Shown: in pieces, positions 13,201 through 23,069 of the stretch | Numbering within the stretch: position 1 is the first letter of the stretch | Layout: each line of letters opens with the position of its first letter | From: Sabethes cyaneus | Taxonomy: Eukaryota; Arthropoda; Insecta; Diptera; Culicidae | Direction of reading: 5' to 3' | NCBI RefSeq assembly: GCF_943734655.1 | Contig: NC_071355.1 | Span: forward strand, 70,065,449 to 70,129,448 | Length of the DNA stretch: 64,000 bases | Position numbers and translations under genes: made by a program | The notes under the pieces: model-generated | What the model saw: the letters and a program-made list of their open reading frames with translations, nothing else | Told to the model about the DNA's origin: nothing | The model's database searches: none

Positions 13201-13386
13201 ATTATCATCTTTTGAAGTGAGAGTAAGTTGATTGACTTCCGCGACGGGGCTGTATGTAAATTCATCGGCGGGTTGTCCAATCAACTCTTCCGATTCAAAA
13301 GGAAAACAATTTACGTGCGCGGGGGTAAGTTCGGTGGAGGGCGACTTACATCCACCTGAATCCCGTTTTTTCTGCAATACGGACAA
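10204..13386 (-). CDS. pol: Ty3/gypsy Pol polyprotein (protease, RT, RNase H, integrase)
   Basis: An open frame of 1060 codons that performs reverse transcription and integration of the element. Visible landmarks are the protease loop LLDSGS (residues 78-83); reverse transcriptase with the first catalytic Asp in TIDLSEAF (D319) and the box YLDD (383-386); RNase H with D533 in QTDAS, D599 in TDSS and D643 in VADALS; the integrase zinc motif H719, H724, C754, C757; and the integrase catalytic triad D787, D847, E882. The C-terminus is a GPY/F-like tail without a chromodomain. The frame opens inside gag and lies -1 relative to it, so Pol is expected as a Gag-Pol fusion made by ribosomal frameshifting at 13365-13371; the Met at 13386 is probably not a true start. 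No stop or missing catalytic residue is seen, consistent with recent activity. Confidence 0.95.
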   Translation of the reverse strand: MSVLQKKRDSGGCKSPSTELTPAHVNCFPFESEELIGQPADEFTYSPVAEVNQLTLTSKDDNRPYVHVKLDGISSKALLDSGSQSTMINAAMYSKLKTHKIHDLKRPVILKTAGGDTLDIQGEINILFTFENRSKIIPTLVVPRLAVNCLCGMDFWQKFNIVPIIQYTACTDELEPESTHLPSTLTPSEAEEIERVKNMFKVAVPGEISTTPLITHCIEIQEEWRDKPAIRQFPYVMSPKVQSLVADELERMLSLGIIERTHSDWALNVVPVIKPSGKVRLCLDARKINERTVRDSYPLPHPARILGQIPKAIYLSTIDLSEAFLQIPLEPKSRKYTSFCVQGKGLFQFTKLPFGLINSPATLSRLMDRVLGFGELEPNVFVYLDDVVVVSETFEEHVRLLSEIARRLRNANLAINLEKSRFGVSELSFLGYLLSQDGLRPNPEKIRPIVDYERPASITKLRRFLGMGNYYRRFIPAFSNIVAPLTELLKTKSKVIQWTDDAEKAFEIIKEHLITAPILSSPDFDKEFVIQTDASDVAVAGVLTQNQDGQERVISYFSKKLSTAQRNYHPAEKEALAALLSIEAFRGYVECSHFTLVTDSSALTHILTTSWKVGSRCSRWSLTLQQFDMSIVHRKGKENIVADALSRSVAALDQESDSEWYNSLKKKVTESPSDYVDFKIDSGQLYKFVAGKETPYDARYEWKLVPSPESQLEILKASHDAQMHPGYEKTLHRIRQRYYWPNLAAQTKRYVQNCSTCKEVKPSSVPVVPPMGDRKIAKHPWQIISVDYVGPLPRSKKGNQYILVVADMFSKWVLLHPVKRIESSSLCSILRDMWFFRNSTPEIIISDNASCFTSREFKNLVDRFGLIHWLNSRYHSQANPVERVNRTVNAAIRTYVRQDQRVWDTQITAIETVLNSSVHNSTGLTPYFITHGHEIFSTGSDHRLFLNGEEKSADEKGKIRKDLFGQIYDVVRTKLEASKALCTKQYNLRHRRFAKAFVPGQLVYRRNMRQSSAADSYNAKYGAQFLPCKVKAKIGSSSYDLEDLHGKSLGIWPAAHLKPG

Positions 13387-15614
13387 TTCAAGGTTTCAAA
13401 GCCCTTAAATCCGCAGATTAAACAAAATATTTTTAATGGTTCTCGACATTGTTCATGTTGATGATTGGGTTTTCTGCAATTATAGCAGTCCGTAAGACTT
13501 GGAGGTCTATGTGCGGCCACTAACTGTCCCAAGGTCGGTGTAGACATTTGGCGTCCGGAACTTGAGGAATTATTAGCCTTAGCTGAAGCATTCGTCAAGG
13601 TGGATTCATTCCTGTTATTCCGCCCACGGTCTTCCACTTGATTGACATTATCAGTCCCTTTAGAAGCAGTATTTTGGTTGCTATTATTTGAAAATGATTT
13701 ATTAGAGTCGGTACGGTTAACCGTCTTCTTAGCCTCATTTTTCTTTTCGCTTTGCTTACTGACCATGTGAACTGTTTTCTCATTCCCGAAAACACTATTC
13801 AATAATGAAAAATTATGCGTATCTAGTTTTCGACCAGCCGCAATCAACGAAGGTAAATCAAAAATGGGAATAAACGTTAAAGCTTTGCGATAATCTGTTC
13901 GCATATTTTTATGTACAATTTTCATTATCTCCTCTTCCGATAATGGCCACATCATTGATCGGAATAATTTTTCTAATTCAAAGTAATATGATTGAAACGA
14001 TTCATTGCGTTGCTGTTTACGCATGGTAGTTTTATCTTTAATCAAATTATCTAAATCTGGATGAACGAAGGTGTTCCTTAGTTCGTATACTAAATGATCC
14101 CAATTATAGAGACGTCCAAGTGATCGCATGGAATGGTACCAGCTTAAAGCAGGTCCACTAAAAAGATGCAGAGCGGAGTCGAACAGCTCGTTGTCCGACA
14201 CTCTTTCTGAAATAGCTAAACTTTTAACTTTAAATAAAAATTCATTTAGATGTAACCCTTGATCGTCACCGTTATATTTATCCAAATTCCATCGCGAAAC
14301 AGGCAACGTTCTGTGATTACTATAAAAAGAAGTATTACCCCACGGTGTCATGCTCGGTTGAGAAACTCGATGAAAATCATAACCGGGATAAGCAAATCTG
14401 CTCGGTTGCACACTGGCCTGGTGTGAATTTGCTGAAATTGGAATATACCCGGGCGCAGTAACCGAGTGTGTATTACTATACCAAGGCGTACTATCAACTT
14501 TTTGATTGCTGAACCCAGCATAAGAATTAGTTACCGTTGCACCCGGTGTGCAGTGAAACATGGAAGGCTGTATTGAGGTAGACGGTATTGGGGTTGAAAG
14601 TGGAAGCCAAGGGTTGCCTGACGAACAGGACTGTAATCTCGGCGCGGAATTACTCGCGGAAATCGTATTAGCCAATACTGGATTTGCATATGGAGGGACT
14701 GATGTTATTCTTGATTGGTGCAATTGAACACCTGTCTGCTGGGGAAAACTTGAGCATATTTGAGTTGTACCCGGTTCCCGAGCAAACCTATGATAGCTAA
14801 CATTTGGTTCCCTGCTAGTAGAGTAGGAATACGGTGTTTGCTGAGCCATATTTGCCAAGGACGAAACAACTGGAACCTGAAACTCGGTCTGGACCGCTCG
14901 GTCTTCTGCATTTGAATATGACAACTGTTGTAACCTGTGTTCGAGATTCCTCACCTCAATCGCATAATATTTTTCCGCTTCTTCTGCTCGCTTACGTTTA
15001 TCTATTTCGTTAAGCAAAACGGATCGATCGACTTCAATTTTATTTTCGTCGTTCGATACAGAATTTAAAATTTCCTCTAATGTTAACGATGTGGATGGTA
15101 AAGGGTTAGACTGCTCAGTGCTGTTATCTGGTTCGTTTTCATCCGAATCTTCCGAAGTAAAACTCACAGCTTTATAGAAAAAGTAATACAGATGGTCGGT
15201 CACAATTGTGAACATTGTTTCGACATCATCTTTCAAGTTTCCCTCTACTTGATTCAGAATCAACAATATTCTTCCCCCTAAATGCAGCAGACGATCTTTA
15301 CATTGACTGATATCTTTCTTATCACGCAGCAGGGCCTCTATCTCATCTAACTTTTTTTTGCAAACTTCAATCTGTAAACTTATATCTTCTCTCAACGATT
15401 TAATCGGCGTTTCGTCACCCGACTTTTCTGCTTTTAATTTAGCTCTTAAACAACGTAGTAGCTTTGATCGCTCCCCTTCTATAACAATTTCACGCACTTT
15501 TAACTCAAAATTTAATTCATCATCTGTTAACAAATCCGGCCGTAAATCATAGTACCACTGTACAAAAACGTTTTGGCGATTCATTGAATCAGGAAAAGAG
15601 TTGTAGGAATCCAT
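13311..15614 (-). CDS. gag: Ty3/gypsy Gag structural protein
   Basis: A 767-residue protein that would package the element RNA into cytoplasmic particles. The N-terminal third is charged and helix-rich; residues about 270-430 are rich in Ser, Thr, Pro and Tyr. A capsid-type region follows, with the retrotransposon-gag signature around LNEFLFKVKSLAISERV and FSGPALSWYHS. A basic Asn/Ser-rich stretch leads to the zinc knuckle C710-x2-C-x4-H-x4-C723. A second Cys cluster (731-747, CLIC...CPYC) lacks the knuckle His. The start is the first Met after the leader, 338 nt from the 5' LTR. The last 76 nt overlap the pol frame and contain the frameshift signal. The gene is intact. Confidence 0.93.
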   Translation of the reverse strand: MDSYNSFPDSMNRQNVFVQWYYDLRPDLLTDDELNFELKVREIVIEGERSKLLRCLRAKLKAEKSGDETPIKSLREDISLQIEVCKKKLDEIEALLRDKKDISQCKDRLLHLGGRILLILNQVEGNLKDDVETMFTIVTDHLYYFFYKAVSFTSEDSDENEPDNSTEQSNPLPSTSLTLEEILNSVSNDENKIEVDRSVLLNEIDKRKRAEEAEKYYAIEVRNLEHRLQQLSYSNAEDRAVQTEFQVPVVSSLANMAQQTPYSYSTSREPNVSYHRFAREPGTTQICSSFPQQTGVQLHQSRITSVPPYANPVLANTISASNSAPRLQSCSSGNPWLPLSTPIPSTSIQPSMFHCTPGATVTNSYAGFSNQKVDSTPWYSNTHSVTAPGYIPISANSHQASVQPSRFAYPGYDFHRVSQPSMTPWGNTSFYSNHRTLPVSRWNLDKYNGDDQGLHLNEFLFKVKSLAISERVSDNELFDSALHLFSGPALSWYHSMRSLGRLYNWDHLVYELRNTFVHPDLDNLIKDKTTMRKQQRNESFQSYYFELEKLFRSMMWPLSEEEIMKIVHKNMRTDYRKALTFIPIFDLPSLIAAGRKLDTHNFSLLNSVFGNEKTVHMVSKQSEKKNEAKKTVNRTDSNKSFSNNSNQNTASKGTDNVNQVEDRGRNNRNESTLTNASAKANNSSSSGRQMSTPTLGQLVAAHRPPSLTDCYNCRKPNHQHEQCREPLKIFCLICGFKGFETLNCPYCRKNGIQVDVSRPPPNLPPRT
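13325..13371 (-). promoter_or_regulatory. Programmed -1 ribosomal frameshift signal between gag and pol
   Basis: On the minus strand the slippery heptamer A AAA AAC lies in the gag frame (AGA AAA AAC, complement of 13365-13371). After an 8-nt spacer there is a perfect 6-bp stem, GGTGGA (13351-13356) with TCCACC (13333-13338). Six loop bases GTAAGT (13344-13349) can pair with ACTTAC (13325-13330) just downstream, giving a possible H-type pseudoknot. Slipping back one base leads directly into the pol frame (KKRDSGG). The 2-nt linker crossing stem one is short, so a simple hairpin is the conservative reading. Confidence 0.85.
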
Positions 15615-15931
15615 TGCTAGCGAATATGCGGATGAATTCGATGGATTCTATTATTCCTTTGTTACCTAAAAAGAAGATAGCTTTCTATGTTCGACCACGT
15701 GCTAAACGAAGGGAGACAAAGCTTTCACCTATATCAAATCGGTTAAATTATATCTTTTTGTTAGCCCAATCTTTTTTTACGCATGCCTTTTAATTATGTA
15801 AAATAGATTAGTTAAACGGTTCTTTGGTATAATTATCCGACGTGGACTCAAAATGATCGCGATACAATGCCAATTTATCGATCTTCCCCTTCACAATGGA
15901 AAAAATATTTCGCAGGAATATTTTTCAACTA

Positions 15932-15949
15932 ATTTTACGCTGCGCGCCA
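15932..15949 (-). other. Putative primer-binding site of the Ty3/gypsy element
   Basis: Two nucleotides after the 5' LTR the minus strand reads TGGCGCGCAGCGT. A TGG start is expected where the CCA end of a tRNA pairs to prime minus-strand synthesis. I could not assign the tRNA species. Confidence 0.5.
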
Positions 15950-15951
15950 CT

Positions 15952-17416
15952 TGAAACATACTCTTTGGTTGTTCGCTTGATAATGTCTGAGATGATAATG
16001 ATTCGGCTAGCTACACTCAGGGCAACAGGGGAAAACGATCGACGAATTGGCACTTACCCGTTTCTCAAAAGTCTCACACTTGGATATTTCTCTCGTTTCA
16101 AAATTAAATTAAGTCAAAATCTCTCATGGCAAGTATATATTAGTTCTAAAGTTTAATTAATGTCACGAAAGTGATTATTTTATCGAAATTGAGAGTCAAA
16201 TTACCGTTAATTGGGTTTTATTAGAAATAACATACAAATTGTATCTCACGTTGGCATGCTTCTACGTTGCGGCCGTCGGATGGATGGGCGCCTTCGATGA
16301 ACCTCGTGCAACTGCTACTCGACGAATCAGCTGGAGCGATTACGGTGCCGGCAGGCGTGCCGTGAGTGACCGGTTACCACCGGTACAAGGGTAGAAATGC
16401 TATTCCGAGTCTCACTCGGAAGACTGGGGAATTCACCCGGCGGCTACAGGGTGTCCCAAATATAACCGCAGACTGCGGATCGTAGGAATAGTCGGAACGG
16501 GGACCGTATGTTGATGGACGGTCAGAACTTTCGCAACACGTGACACTAGATTTTGTTTATCTTCACTGTGCACTATCGTTTCTTTAGAGTGGGTTTCTTC
16601 TACCTTGGAGCCACACCGCTTTTAACTTAATCGGGCTTTCGCCAGGGCAGTTGATCTCTAACGTACGGTGATCCGATCTTCTGCCGGCGATCTCCGGACC
16701 TAAGTCCACCACTCTGCGATGTTAACCTCCACCACTAAACTTTTGCCCGATTGTAACTCTTGTCGATACAGTGATCGACCGCGTCGCGTTACCACGTTCC
16801 GACTCACACTAGTGTCAAATCTACTAATTAATTAGCCCATCTGGCTGCCACTCCCTTTTATAGCTCCGCTCATCGCTCTCTCCAGATGGATCCGGAAACT
16901 TTACATCGCAATTGGAGTAGCGATAGCACCGCTACTGTTATCATTGTGCGTTTAGGCCCTTGTGGCAATTTTCAGGAACGGTGTGTAGTTAGTAAAACCT
17001 AACGCTAAAAATGTTAATGTTTTTGGGAGTGACTGGGCGCGTCTTAAATTTTTTAATTCTTAAATATATATATATATATTTTTTATTAATTCTAAGTTTA
17101 TACAATTCAATATTTGTCTTTTTCTCATCAGTTGCCCTTTTTAATTATTTATACATAATATTTGTTTGTTTTTATGCAAGTCGCTCCCACTACTATGTTT
17201 GCTGACCCAATCCCCTCCCGCTACCCAGACTCGTTCATTCGTAGTCAATCCCATCGTCGGATTGGAAACGAGCCTGGATAGTGGCGGCGACATCTCACGC
17301 GGCTTATTGGGTCAACACACATAGGGTATCGAATATTTGAAAGAACATCTTTTAATAACAATTTTATTTAGGTAATTTTGAGGCTTTTGAGAACACGGTT
17401 GTAACCGTTGGTTACA
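15952..17416 (-). repeat. 5' LTR of the Ty3/gypsy element
   Basis: Promoter-bearing LTR. The TATA box TATAAAAG is the complement of 16855-16862, leaving roughly 900 bp of transcribed R-U5 sequence before gag, which is long. It is identical to the left LTR except for the base at 16801. Confidence 0.93.
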
Positions 17417-18078
17417 AGTGAGAAGCTGCAGAATCATGCTGGAAACTGTATAGTGCATTCTTGTAATATTTTTTAACGATGGGAAGCAAATGGTTCATTA
17501 AAACATTATTGATGCATTATTTAATGTTGATTTTAACAACAGGTTCAATGAATAAATTCGCGAGGAATATCAGAAAGATGTGATGCATATATCCGATCAT
17601 TTCGTTGGTTGTGGATTGTGGTGAACCTGTAGCAGAAACAATTTTTCGTCCGAAAACAGAATTTCATAATCACCGTGCCACTTGAGCAGCTGCCGACATC
17701 TTTTGACTCCTGCGACTTTCTGCTTTTCAGTTAAACCGTTGGTTTTTTTTGTAAGGAATCAATCGAAGGTCATCTTTCAAAATACTATTCATGCTTGACT
17801 GCGAAATTCCTAGTTCATTGGCCATCTTACGTTCAGATTGACCTGGTCTGGGTCTCCATCGAATTCACTCTCTTACTCGTTTGATTGCTTCCGGTGTCCT
17901 TACATTGCGTTTACGGCTAGGTTTGGGGAGTATTTTTCAAGAACCGGCTTCCTCGCATTGTTTGATGATACGAAAAATGAATCTTTCGTTTATTCCGTGT
18001 GAATTCGGCATCTTTCAAATATCACACGGTCGATTTTTTTTTCAAAAACCGACGCAAGTTCCCTATTTGCGTCCATGA
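17417..18078 (-). pseudogene. Mariner/Tc1-type transposase pseudogene, N-terminal and central part
   Basis: Minus-strand translation from near 18078 gives, across several stops and frame changes, blocks typical of ITmD37-type mariner transposases: KMANELGISQSSM followed by ILKDDL (helix-turn-helix region, about 17780-17840), ILFSDEKLFLLQ (first catalytic Asp, about 17620-17660) and FQHDSAASH (second catalytic Asp, ending at 17417). The rest of the gene lies at 7780-7928, separated by the LTR retrotransposon. Multiple stops show it was dead before that insertion. I did not identify its inverted terminal repeats. Confidence 0.8.
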
Positions 18079-18868
18079 CCACTACACTTAAACGAATGAA
18101 AATTCAAAACAATCTTGCAAACCGTGTTGACATTTGAACACACTCTAAACAAAAATATGCAGACACATCTGAGATTAACTCATTTTTAGTTAAACACGTT
18201 AAAAAATACTGATATTTATTATTACTCAGCCTGTACAAGTTTTCTTGAACTGTTTTCATTGGAGTAAGGAAAAGCTCACGGGAGTGATATTTCGAAATTT
18301 GATCTTCTCTCATAGGCATGAGACCTCATGTCCCTTCAACTCAAAATAGAATTACATGAAATAAATGTAAAAATATTAAAAGTAACTTTTAATCATGGTA
18401 GATTTTTTACAACAAACGGAGGGAAAGTTAGAAGAAGGTAATGCAACAAAAATGTTATCAGAGGAGACAAGGTGTGAAAAGAAAAGAGCGAAAAATTAGA
18501 TAAGGGAAAGTCATTGTAGCTGCGCTTATTAAGTTTGTATAATGTTTCTCTCACCCAAGCTGGGTTATCCGCGGATCTACGTTCGTGTATCTTTCGCAGC
18601 ACCAATGATCTGGTCGGTGAAAAGTGTCCGGAAACGTTCAAGATGAACTCCGCTCCCCGGACGAACAAACAGGGGTTCCACACATAGGATTCGTGTGGAA
18701 GAATTCAGCAGAACATTCATACAGAATGGCTAGCCAATGAAACACTCGAAATCGACATCGAAACCGTCCATGTATTACGGAAGCGAGGCCCGAAGTGCTG
18801 CACGCCTGCGCGGTCTAGGGTTTCTTTTTCAGCAAGAAGCGTTTCTACGCTCTGAACAGCTCACTTAC
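18079..18868. other. No gene seen
   Basis: Mixed sequence between the mariner remnant and a non-LTR fragment. The minus-strand frames 18104-18319 and 18393-18683 are not recognisable. Part of 18540-18868 is probably the 3' flank or tail of the non-LTR remnant read on the minus strand. Confidence 0.35.
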
Positions 18869-19047
18869 TTATGTGTCCATGTCCGCCGGTCTGGCAGAAC
18901 AAAGGGATGAAATCAGAGATCTCCACTGCTGACGATTACCCGCCATAGTTTTTACCTGTCGCCAGCACAGGTTCTCGTCTACAGCCCGGATGTCGTTTGC
19001 TAAGCCTCGTCACCATGCGCCTCTGAGCTCTGAACAGCGGCTCTCTT
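18869..19047 (-). pseudogene. Non-LTR retrotransposon ORF2 C-terminal fragment
   Basis: The minus strand encodes NDIRAVDENLCWRQVKTMAG, then NRQQWRSLISSLCSARPADM and a stop at 18869-18871. This resembles the extreme C-terminus of RTE-like non-LTR reverse transcriptases, with its paired Trp positions near the end (compare RNWRRVAQDRVQW in the copy near 50 kb). One in-frame stop lies upstream. The trailing ATAAGTAAGTGAG matches the short AGTA-type tail of the 49-50 kb fragment. It is heavily 5'-truncated. Confidence 0.55.
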
Positions 19048-19660
19048 AAATTGCGCAGGATGTATTTTACCCCCATGAAATGGAGACACTATTTCGAGTA
19101 CCGAGTATCGAGTATATCAATATCGAGTATATCGGTATCGAGATGAACTGATTGAGACAAGAATCGACATCGAGAAGAACCGCTGTACAAATTTGGCGTA
19201 TTTGTTTACATTCATTGTCAATATAATTCTGCGTGGTGGCAATAAGGCAATTCGACCATAAACGAGGATCTACTTCTACTATGGCACATGCCAGTCCGCT
19301 GCCAATACGGCAGATTAACATCGACTGCATTGAACGTTCATCGATACTCATCGATCGAAGCCGTCGTTACAGCCATCATCCGCGCCCGATGTCGGTGGTG
19401 TGTGGGAGCGTATAGTGCGACACGTGAAAGTTCCCACGTAAGCTCACGACGATGGTCGCTTACGGACGAACTAAATGAAGACATTGGCAGATCGTGAAGT
19501 TTTAAAGCCTAATTACGTTATTTTAGGCAATTCATAGGGAATTCAGGCCAGGCTTGGTATGCTCATGGTGCGCATCAGACAATTGTAGAGTTATTCAATA
19601 TATAAGACAAATTAGAGGCAAAATGAGCGTGTCAAGCCTACTGGCATTCTCGAGTTATTC

Positions 19661-19785
19661 TGAGAACAGTTTGGGTTTTATTACACTCTTATGTAACCTC
19701 TTAGGTAACCTCTAGACTAATGGCCGCCCAAGCAACAATTTGAGTTTTATTTTACTTTTATGGCGATTTTCATGACCTGACCATT
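19661..19785. repeat. End fragments of the CCCAAGCAAC MITE family
   Basis: Two direct copies of the family end occur: CAGTTTGGGTTTTATTACAC at 19669-19688, and CCCAAGCAACAATTTGAGTT from 19731. They match the arms of the intact hairpin at 7552-7659. The arrangement is rearranged rather than a simple hairpin. Confidence 0.5.
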
Positions 19786-19798
19786 TCGTTCGAAAACA

Positions 19799-19843
19799 GA
19801 CACTGAGGAAGCCTGCAAGTCGTAGGCGAAATACGTATCTGTC
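19799..19843 (+). ncRNA. Candidate hammerhead-ribozyme-like motif
   Basis: In order: stem I strand GACA (19799-19802); box CTGAGGA (19803-19809), matching the consensus CUGANGA; stem II GCCTGC/GTAGGC (19811-19816 with 19822-19827, one G-U pair); box GAAA (19828-19831); a short self-complementary TACGTA; cleavage-type triplet ATC (19837-19839); and returning stem I strand TGTC (19840-19843). Hammerhead motifs of this kind are known in Penelope-like and other retroelements. One extra A separates the first box from stem II, which may reduce activity. Confidence 0.5.
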
Positions 19844-20011
19844 GTGAATAAAATATACATAGTAGAATTAAATTGGATAAGTTTTCTTCTTTTTTAATTT
19901 TACTCACATAAAATCTGTTAAAGTCTCTAAATTAAATCTATTAGTCTCAGGCCCCTTAGCATCCTACATTCATATTAAATTCGGCATTTACCAACAATGA
20001 TGCCGCTTACT

Positions 20012-20305
20012 AGGGTTAGTCATAAGAGTGGTACTGGCTCGAGGTGCGCAATGAACCCTATTGTCCATGGGCAAATTACAACTTAGTCCACTAGCTGGTT
20101 CTAGGAATGCCATTTGTGATGCAAAGCAAAGAAAAAGCACATACACTAGCTTCCTTAATGCTCTGCTTGCTTTACCGACCATGTTGCCACTAGCCAAGAC
20201 AATGCCTATGACTATTGGTAAATAAATAGTTATAAGAATGGTGCTGGCTAGAGGTGTGTAATGGAGCCTCTTGTCCATGGGCAAATTAAAGCTAGTCCGC
20301 GACAC
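20012..20305. repeat. Imperfect direct repeat of about 85 bp
   Basis: The segments 20017-20082 and 20221-20293 share the blocks TAAGAGTGGTACTGGCT/TAAGAATGGTGCTGGCT and TTGTCCATGGGCAAATTA, in the same orientation and about 200 bp apart. No family was recognised. Confidence 0.6.
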
Positions 20306-20361
20306 TGCAAATATAATGAATTGTGGAATACAGGGAAAACACCTGGACGATGATATCGCCT

Positions 20362-20560
20362 CCCAGTTGGCCTCGAGGTATGATGCTGACCTAATAACCC
20401 AGTCGTCATATGTTCGAATCCCGACTGGGAGAGGCTGTTAGAGTCAATAGCAACTGGTCCTGCAATTGTCCTGCCCTCTAAGAGTTGGCTGCGAAGTCTG
20501 TCGTATAAAAACAGAAGTCAAGTTTCCATAACGGAATGTAGCACCTAGGCTTTACTTTGA
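20362..20560 (+). repeat. tRNA-derived SINE
   Basis: The head resembles a tRNA gene. An A-box-like block TGGCCTCGAGGT starts at 20368, and a B box GTTCGAATCCC lies at 20412-20422 inside a CCCAGTCG/CGACTGGG stem (20398-20427). The body continues with GTTGGCTGCGAAGTCTGTCG and AATGTAGCACC. A second full copy lies at 30533-30712 and a truncated one at 5417-5518. RNA polymerase III transcription is expected from the boxes. It is not a functional tRNA. Confidence 0.75.
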
Positions 20561-23069
20561 TGATATTGTCCATACAGTAAAAAGATCATTTAATTTTGAT
20601 TTTCTTTCGATATTTCTTAGAATGAAATTTTTTTATTGATTTTTTGAAGTGTTCCACAACCGGAATTCGTTTCTAATTTTGATTTAACTTTTATGTTTTA
20701 AATGGCATTATCTGTTTACTGTTTCCCTTAGCTTAAAGATAGATATAAGTTTAAAGTTTACAATGCTTCAAAAACAATCAAAATTGAATGACCCAAACGA
20801 AAGCTACGGCCAAAAAACAAAACGGAAACTTTTAAAATATATCTTGCAAAGCTTTGGGTAAGTGAAGCATCATTTTGTCAGTTTGCAATTCGTTTTTTTG
20901 CATTTGCAATTAAGATCAGCTTACGGTCAGCAATTGCTCGCTGAAATATTTTCTTCTGATGTGGATGTCCGCCACAAAAAGTTCGTGTGAATTTGCTCAG
21001 TACCTCAAACAACATTTGCTCGCATCTGTAAACGGGCATGTGTTGGAAAGTGGTGAACCATCAAAGATCCACCGTCCAATTATGAAACCTCACACCATCT
21101 CGATTTGATGTGGTTGGTATATATTTTTTCTATTTTAATGATGCACATACACTCTTTGATATTCGTGTAATCCAACACATAAGAAGAGCGTTGGATTTAA
21201 TTCTTGAAAAAATCCAGATCATGAATAAAATTACAAATATAACGATGTAAAAACGATCAGCACTTGCGGCTAAAGAACCTAAACGAGTTCGTTATTTGCA
21301 TATTTTATAATCGTTCATTTATGAAGGCGCTTGGTTATTTATGAAACAACAAATTGCATGGCGCGCCCAACAATGCAACGAATAATAAAGTGATAATATG
21401 AAAAAGCAAAAAGTTTAATTTTAATTTTTGTTTTTACCACTGATTCTGTCCACCAGTCCACTACTATTGTGCCAATTACTTCCACCACGACAGTTTTAGT
21501 ACTTAGAAAACGCCACCGAGCCACTGCCACCGCGATGATGAAAAAACTAAATGGGTAAAACTGAATTAATATAATCAATAGCTGTTTTAATTTATTTTTT
21601 CCAGTTTTGTAGGGTTTACTTTTAATTTAACGAAGATAAGTTTGTATTATACCAACCGACCGTAGACAAAAATGAACATATTTCAGTAAACAAGTCATAT
21701 TTTCCTAACATCCATCGCTACTTCCATCCTAACGCTACTTACTTCCTAGCTAATTATCACTGAACCATGATATTGAACTAATCGCAAGGCAATTACGAAA
21801 GTTTACTCTCAGCGGAAAGCAAGTAGGTACTCTCATTATGTTCTTTATGTTGCGAATATTTACCCATAATTTGTTGCGGCTATTCATGACTTTTTTTGTT
21901 CCCCAATCAAAGCCAAACACACGCAAAAGTATCTCGCACTGTAGGTAGTAAAGTTTTTCTCCTTCCCGCAACCAAATAACCAACCCGACGGTTCCGAGGT
22001 GTAAGCAGTCTCGACATTCGGGACACCACATCCGGTGTCATGTCCAACACCAACAAGCCCCAACAGGCTGGTGGCTATCGAGGCCATTATCAACACTATC
22101 GCCCCGACACAATGTTAAATGTTGAGAAAAGGGACGGACAGAGCAGAGGTGATTTGTTGATGTTTTCTCCAAATCTGATCCCATCATCGCATCATCGGTC
22201 GGGTATCGGCCGGGGTGGCTTACGCACGCCGTTATCCCCGCGAAAACTTGTTTTCGCTGCTGAGGCATTAGGGGCCTATCACCTAGCATTGGAAATCTTC
22301 TTGCGAGCATCTGATGAATGGTAATGAAGGGTCCAAATGGAGTATTCACTAGAACATTAGAAAGACACAACGTTGTTTGTTAACAAATGAAGAAATAATT
22401 TCATAAGTCAGATCGTGTTTCTTTCGCAGGTACCCTAAAACACCGTCCGTTACATAAGTTTTCTCTTCCAGAGCCGATAATAGAGCAATCATTTCTAACC
22501 GCCATACCAATCGCTGCGGAAAAACTGTTGCTTCCTAATGAAAAAAAAAACAACGAATGGATCAGCATGTGAGTACGGTAGAACGGTACGGTCGAGTTTC
22601 GATGAACCTTCGGAATAATTTATGGGTGAAAGGTGCCCGGTTTGTAAATCCAAATCTGCAAGCCGATTTGTTGGGGGAGCTTGCGTTTGCTTGCGTGGGA
22701 AAATCGAATTCAGAACCCAAAAAAATGGGATCTTCGAATCGATGAATATTTATTTCATTTTCCAAGTTCGTTTGCTGGCGATAAAGCGCAGCCCTCTCTG
22801 CTTGGATGGAAAACATTACCTCAAAGATTACCATCTTGATGTAATATCAAATTGAAGAAATTTCTACTGGCTTAAAATAAAATATAATAAATAACTTATT
22901 TATTTATTTATTTCAATGATTGAATGTAAAATTAACAAGATATTGAATATTTTGCTTCAATGTTTAGGAAAGTTTACTCAATACTGACCGTAAACGGTTG
23001 AATTTGAGTTTTGTGAAAATTTTGGTTCAGATATTTGCAATTTAGATTTACACCGTAACACCAAAATAA
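20561..23069. other. No gene confirmed; mixed unique sequence
   Basis: AT-rich sequence with a more balanced patch at 21950-22340. Overlapping frames there (22040-22324 on +, 22038-22370 on -) encode no recognisable domain. A TTTA tetranucleotide run lies at 22893-22912. No repeat family was identified. Confidence 0.35.

Larger units (their letters stand above)
7929..17416 (-). mobile_element. Full-length Ty3/gypsy LTR retrotransposon, recently inserted
   Basis: A 9488-bp element lying on the minus strand. It has two 1465-bp LTRs with TG...CA ends, a 4-bp target duplication AGTG (7925-7928 and 17417-17420), a leader with a TGG-starting primer site, gag, pol in the -1 frame, and a purine-rich stretch before the 3' LTR. 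There is no envelope-like frame. The domain order protease, reverse transcriptase, RNase H, integrase places it in Ty3/gypsy rather than copia. I found one substitution between the LTRs by eye (8778 A, 16801 G), so insertion is recent and both genes look open. It may still be active. It interrupts a mariner-type pseudogene. Confidence 0.95.

Noticed and set aside
20398..20427. Functional tRNA gene suggested by the GTTCGAATCCC box
   Set aside because: The cloverleaf is incomplete and the same sequence occurs as a longer dispersed SINE with a shared non-tRNA body.
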